DNA of 45,188 nucleotides, from NCBI GenBank assembly GCA_030041495.1, contig JASHNT010000128.1, forward strand, positions 1 through 45,188, in the 5' to 3' direction. The stretch comes from Bryobacteraceae bacterium (GTDB taxonomy: Bacteria; Acidobacteriota; Terriglobia; Bryobacterales; Bryobacteraceae). Within the stretch, counting starts at the first letter, position 1. Each line of letters starts with the position of its first letter. The notes beneath the pieces were generated by a model. It made no database searches and had not been told where the DNA came from. It worked only from the letters and a program-made list of their open reading frames with translations. The position numbers and the translations under genes are program-made. Below, piece by piece: positions 42,680-45,188 of this stretch.

Positions 42680-44062
42680 ATGCCGGAAGCCCCGCCCCGG
42701 GAGAGCATTGCCGTTCGCGTGTGGATTGCTCTTGTGACGGCCCTACTCGGCTATCGATTCTTCCACTTCATCTGGCTTAACGCGGTGAACATTCCCTTCT
42801 GGGACCAGTGGGACTTCCTCACCAGTTTCTTCGCTGGAGGACATCCCTCGCCTTCGACGCTGTTCCTGTGGCAGCATGGCCCCGTTCGCGAGGGTCTGGG
42901 ATTGATCGCCGACAAATATCTGTACGCCGCGACAGCCTGGAATATCCGCGCCGAGTCGTTCTTCATCGGCGGTTGTATTTTCGCCGCTATGCTGCTTGCT
43001 CTGGCGCTCGCGCGGAGGTCATTCGGGCGCCTTTCCTGGATGGACGCGGCCATCCCTCTGATCTTTTTGACGCTGATCCAGTGGGAGACGATGATCGGAA
43101 CGCCCAATCCGGCCTACAGCGCGATCCCCCTCCTGCTTATTCTGCTGTACTCGTTCGCGTTGCTTCAGCCCGGATATCTGCTCCGCTACGGGCTGCTTCT
43201 GGTGCTCGATTTCCTGTTGATCTACACCGGATTCGGGCTGTTCATGGGTATCGTGACCATCTGCGTGTTCGCGCTGGAATGCTACTGGCGGCTCCGAGGC
43301 CCAGCCTCAGTGCCAGCAGCCGTGCCGTGGCTGGGTCTGGCCCTTGTCGCCGCCACCCTGGGATCTTTCTTCATCCACTACACGTTCTCACCCGCGGCGG
43401 ACTGCTTCACGTTCCCCCATCCCCCATTCCAACCCTATCTGGTGTTCTTCACCGTCATGTTTGCGAATTTTTCCGGTATCTGGATTCCGCCGGACCACGG
43501 CTGGATCCCGCCAGTTGATGCAATGCGAATCGCCGGAACGATTCCGATGCTGGTGTTGGGGGCGGTGTTCTTGATTCAAGTGTGGCGGCTGCTTAAATCC
43601 GGCTCAAGCCGCAGAATCGCGCTTGTGGCCGGCTCCCTGATCGCCTTCAGCGGGCTGTTCGCATTGAACACAGCCATCGGCCGGACCTGCCTGGGGCCGG
43701 GCGGAGCCTTCGGCTCACGTTATGCGAGCCTTCTGATCCCGGCGTTTCTGGGCTTGTACCTGTCGGTCCGGGAGCTCTTAGTCTCTTTCCCGCAAGTCCG
43801 CTACCGGGCCGCGCTGCGCGGTCTGGCTGTGGCGCTCCTCGCGATTTTGGTGGTTCCGGGAAGCGTCGTCACTCCGACCTTGTACGGCTATTGGGCCTCC
43901 GGAAAGCGAGCCTGGGCCAACTGCTACCTCCAAACCGGCGACATCGCAGCCTGCGACTCCCGCACTCACTTCCAGATCTACCCGAACCCAGCCACGACGG
44001 AATTGAAGCGAAAGCTCGACTACCTGAAGGACCGCCGCCTTAGCCTCTTCGCGGGCCGTTAA
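42680..44062 (+). CDS. Polytopic membrane protein, GT-C glycosyltransferase-like
   Basis: A 460-residue protein with about ten to eleven membrane helices. The first outer loop reads NIPFWDQWDFLTSFFAGG followed by LWQHGPVREGLGLIADKY. An acidic WDQWD soon after helix 1 and a charged H-x3-R-E loop are the pattern seen in GT-C-fold glycosyltransferases and related polyprenyl-phosphate-dependent transferases. A C-terminal soluble tail (about residues 425-460) is charged. No named family is recognised, so the role is tentative. It is divergent from the lig operon and ends back-to-back with a PEP-CTERM gene; exopolysaccharide/exosortase systems often include such membrane enzymes. Confidence 0.7.
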   Translation: MPEAPPRESIAVRVWIALVTALLGYRFFHFIWLNAVNIPFWDQWDFLTSFFAGGHPSPSTLFLWQHGPVREGLGLIADKYLYAATAWNIRAESFFIGGCIFAAMLLALALARRSFGRLSWMDAAIPLIFLTLIQWETMIGTPNPAYSAIPLLLILLYSFALLQPGYLLRYGLLLVLDFLLIYTGFGLFMGIVTICVFALECYWRLRGPASVPAAVPWLGLALVAATLGSFFIHYTFSPAADCFTFPHPPFQPYLVFFTVMFANFSGIWIPPDHGWIPPVDAMRIAGTIPMLVLGAVFLIQVWRLLKSGSSRRIALVAGSLIAFSGLFALNTAIGRTCLGPGGAFGSRYASLLIPAFLGLYLSVRELLVSFPQVRYRAALRGLAVALLAILVVPGSVVTPTLYGYWASGKRAWANCYLQTGDIAACDSRTHFQIYPNPATTELKRKLDYLKDRRLSLFAGR

Positions 44063-44794
44063 CTACCGGCGACGCCGGGACACGACGCCAAGTCCAAGCA
44101 GCACCGTACCAATGCTGGCGAGCGCCCCTGAAGACGGTTCTGGCACGGAGGGAGGCTGGGCTTCCTCGAAGAACGCGAAATGCTGTTGCGTGCCACTCTC
44201 GCCGATGTTGTCCGCGGCGATGGAGTTGTATACCTGCCCCAGCCCATTGGTGCCATATATTGCGAATGCGCCGTCGGGGTCGAACGTGACTGTGGTGCCG
44301 TCAGGCTCTGTCCGAACGGCCAATTGGTGTAAGGTTCCCGGGCTTGACAGACTGTACCATCCAACCGTGTCTGTGTCTGCGGCAATCCCTTCCAGAAAAG
44401 TGAAAGTGACGGGCCCCGTCGCGTCGAAGGTCACGCTATTAACGCTTCCGCCGTTGGGTAGCGCCAGATACTCTAGATTCGGGAATGCGCTGTTGTCGTC
44501 GAGAAGGAAACCAACGTTCATGTCCGGGCCGTCCAGCGAGTCGTTGTCCCAGAACACTGTGCCGTTCTGATTGACCACGGACGGCGTCAAGTTGTTGAAC
44601 ACGCCGCCGGGAGCGCTAACCGTGATGTTCCCACTCAACTCAAACATCATGTCGTTAAAGTCGCCGTTTTTCTCGTAGCCGCTGCTTCCGGGCGTGTCTT
44701 CCATGGCCCCGACGATTACCGTGGCCCGGCTCAGGCTCGCCCCCGCCAAAAGAGCTGCCGCCAACGTGTAAATGCGAAGTCGATTGCATACCAT
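44063..44794 (-). CDS. PEP-CTERM sorting-signal protein with DUF4114-like domain
   Basis: A 243-residue exported protein with a signal peptide (residues 1-24). The C-terminus is a textbook PEP-CTERM signal: VPEPSS, a short hydrophobic helix (GALASIGTVLLGLGVV) and SRRRR. Such signals are cut and transferred by an exosortase (EpsH family), usually linked to exopolysaccharide. The mature part has GDFNDMMFELSG, resembling the D-x-D-F-N-D of DUF4114 calcium-binding-like domains, then beta-rich segments. No exosortase gene is in the window. The stop abuts the stop of the convergent membrane-protein gene with no bases between. Confidence 0.9.
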   Translation of the reverse strand: MVCNRLRIYTLAAALLAGASLSRATVIVGAMEDTPGSSGYEKNGDFNDMMFELSGNITVSAPGGVFNNLTPSVVNQNGTVFWDNDSLDGPDMNVGFLLDDNSAFPNLEYLALPNGGSVNSVTFDATGPVTFTFLEGIAADTDTVGWYSLSSPGTLHQLAVRTEPDGTTVTFDPDGAFAIYGTNGLGQVYNSIAADNIGESGTQQHFAFFEEAQPPSVPEPSSGALASIGTVLLGLGVVSRRRR

Positions 44795-44913
44795 AAGTTC
44801 AGGCTTTCTGGAGCTTTGTCCAGACTCAGAATGTGACGGCGCGAGCGGGAAGTCAGTGGACGGATGGTACTCGGACGCGCCAGGTTTGTACCGGTACGAT
44901 TACGATTTTGAGG
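44795..44913. other. Intergenic region with two palindromes upstream of the PEP-CTERM gene
   Basis: This 119-base gap holds TCTGGA-n6-TCCAGA (44807-44812 with 44819-44824), 12 bases before the PEP-CTERM ATG, and the perfect ten-base palindrome GTACCGGTAC at 44888-44897. Either could be a repressor or activator site. No good -10 or sigma-54 promoter was found. Confidence 0.35.
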
Positions 44914-45188
44914 TCAGTTACCTGAGGGCCCTTCAACGTGGTCGATGACCACGACTTCGATCGGAGCCTTAGTTGATTCGAGCTTCAAGCCAAGTTGCTC
45001 TTGGACGGCAGCGAAAACCGACGGAGCGTTCGCATCCGGCGGTGCATTATCTCCCGCCCACTCGAGCGTGTAATCGTAGATTCCGGCGAGGCCGGTCTTA
45101 TCGAGAACGGGATGTCCGATATTGGCGGAGAGTTAATCCACTAGCTGTTCCATGCTCCCCTTGGTGGTCGTGATCTGGATCACGCCTT
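44914..45188 (-). pseudogene. TIGR03435 family gene, C-terminal part with internal stop, cut by window edge
   Basis: The minus-strand frame ending at TGA 44916-44914 encodes the C-terminal TIGR03435 block: [36 protein letters not shown] and APIEVVVIDHVEGPS. It aligns with the intact gene at 8085-8864. At 45135-45133 the frame has TAA where the family has Gln before Leu-Ser (HQLS in the intact copy, VD-stop-LS here), so one C-to-T change from CAA would explain it. Reading stays in frame on both sides. The rest of the gene lies beyond the window. It is either a pseudogene or a sequencing error. Confidence 0.8.

Noticed and set aside
44860-44913. A sigma-54 promoter for the PEP-CTERM gene
   Set aside because: A TGGCGCG resembling the -24 box is present, but the spacing is not followed by a GC/TTGC -12 box.

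Overview
The window looks like a high-GC chromosome segment from an Acidobacteriota of the Bryobacterales/Solibacter type. Three lineage-marker families are present: the Solibacter TIGR03435 family (8085-8864, plus a broken copy at 44914-45188), the acidobacterial VWFA-related family (11584-12555) and the acidobacterial duplicated orphan permease family (14134-16527). No rRNA, tRNA, CRISPR array, phage or insertion sequence was seen. Coding density is very high and no gap exceeds about 260 bases.

Layout. 1-5140: a DinB-like tail, then secreted plant-polymer and small-molecule enzymes (GH28 polygalacturonase, PQQ dehydrogenase, type B carboxylesterase). 5145-8864: an RraB-like protein, a RelE/ParE-type toxin-antitoxin pair, pirin, a ThuA-domain protein and a TIGR03435 protein. 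8963-11578: metX-metW-rluD operon. 11584-16527: VWFA protein, tannase-family esterase and an ADOP permease that appears to carry two compensating frameshifts. 16541-19011: divergent MbfA-type iron exporter and a polyvinyl-alcohol-dehydrogenase-like PQQ protein. 19109-22776: a LigM-type tetrahydrofolate-dependent O-demethylase facing an operon of ferredoxin, ferredoxin reductase, FolB and a small dimeric-barrel protein. 22857-30203: secreted unknown, hydrolases, DUF2461, murB, and a four-gene overlapping operon (ABC-type ATPase, TOPRIM-like protein, PrxQ, ThiE). 30221-36382: two MacB-like permeases, then a DASS transporter/dehydrogenase/Yip1-TPR operon. 36637-37731: secreted cupin and TlpA-like protein. 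37738-42586: a minus-strand lig operon. 42680-45188: GT-C-like membrane protein, PEP-CTERM protein and a TIGR03435 pseudogene.

The central theme is catabolism of lignin- and tannin-derived aromatics. LigM would turn vanillate into protocatechuate. The minus-strand operon encodes a fused LigB-LigA extradiol dioxygenase, LigC, LigJ and LigK. Together they cover protocatechuate (or gallate) to pyruvate plus oxaloacetate, except for the 2-pyrone-4,6-dicarboxylate lactonase LigI. The first gene of the operon instead encodes an amidohydrolase-like DUF6282 protein, which is a good candidate for a non-orthologous replacement. The tannase-family esterase (12583-14127) could supply gallate, and FolB next to LigM makes a folate precursor.

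A second theme is regulatory. Many genes that do not sit inside operons have a TANNNT-like -10 hexamer only about 6-10 bases before the start codon, which suggests leaderless or nearly leaderless transcripts. This includes two very short divergent gaps (17498-17520 and 25550-25564) where opposing -10 elements overlap or abut.
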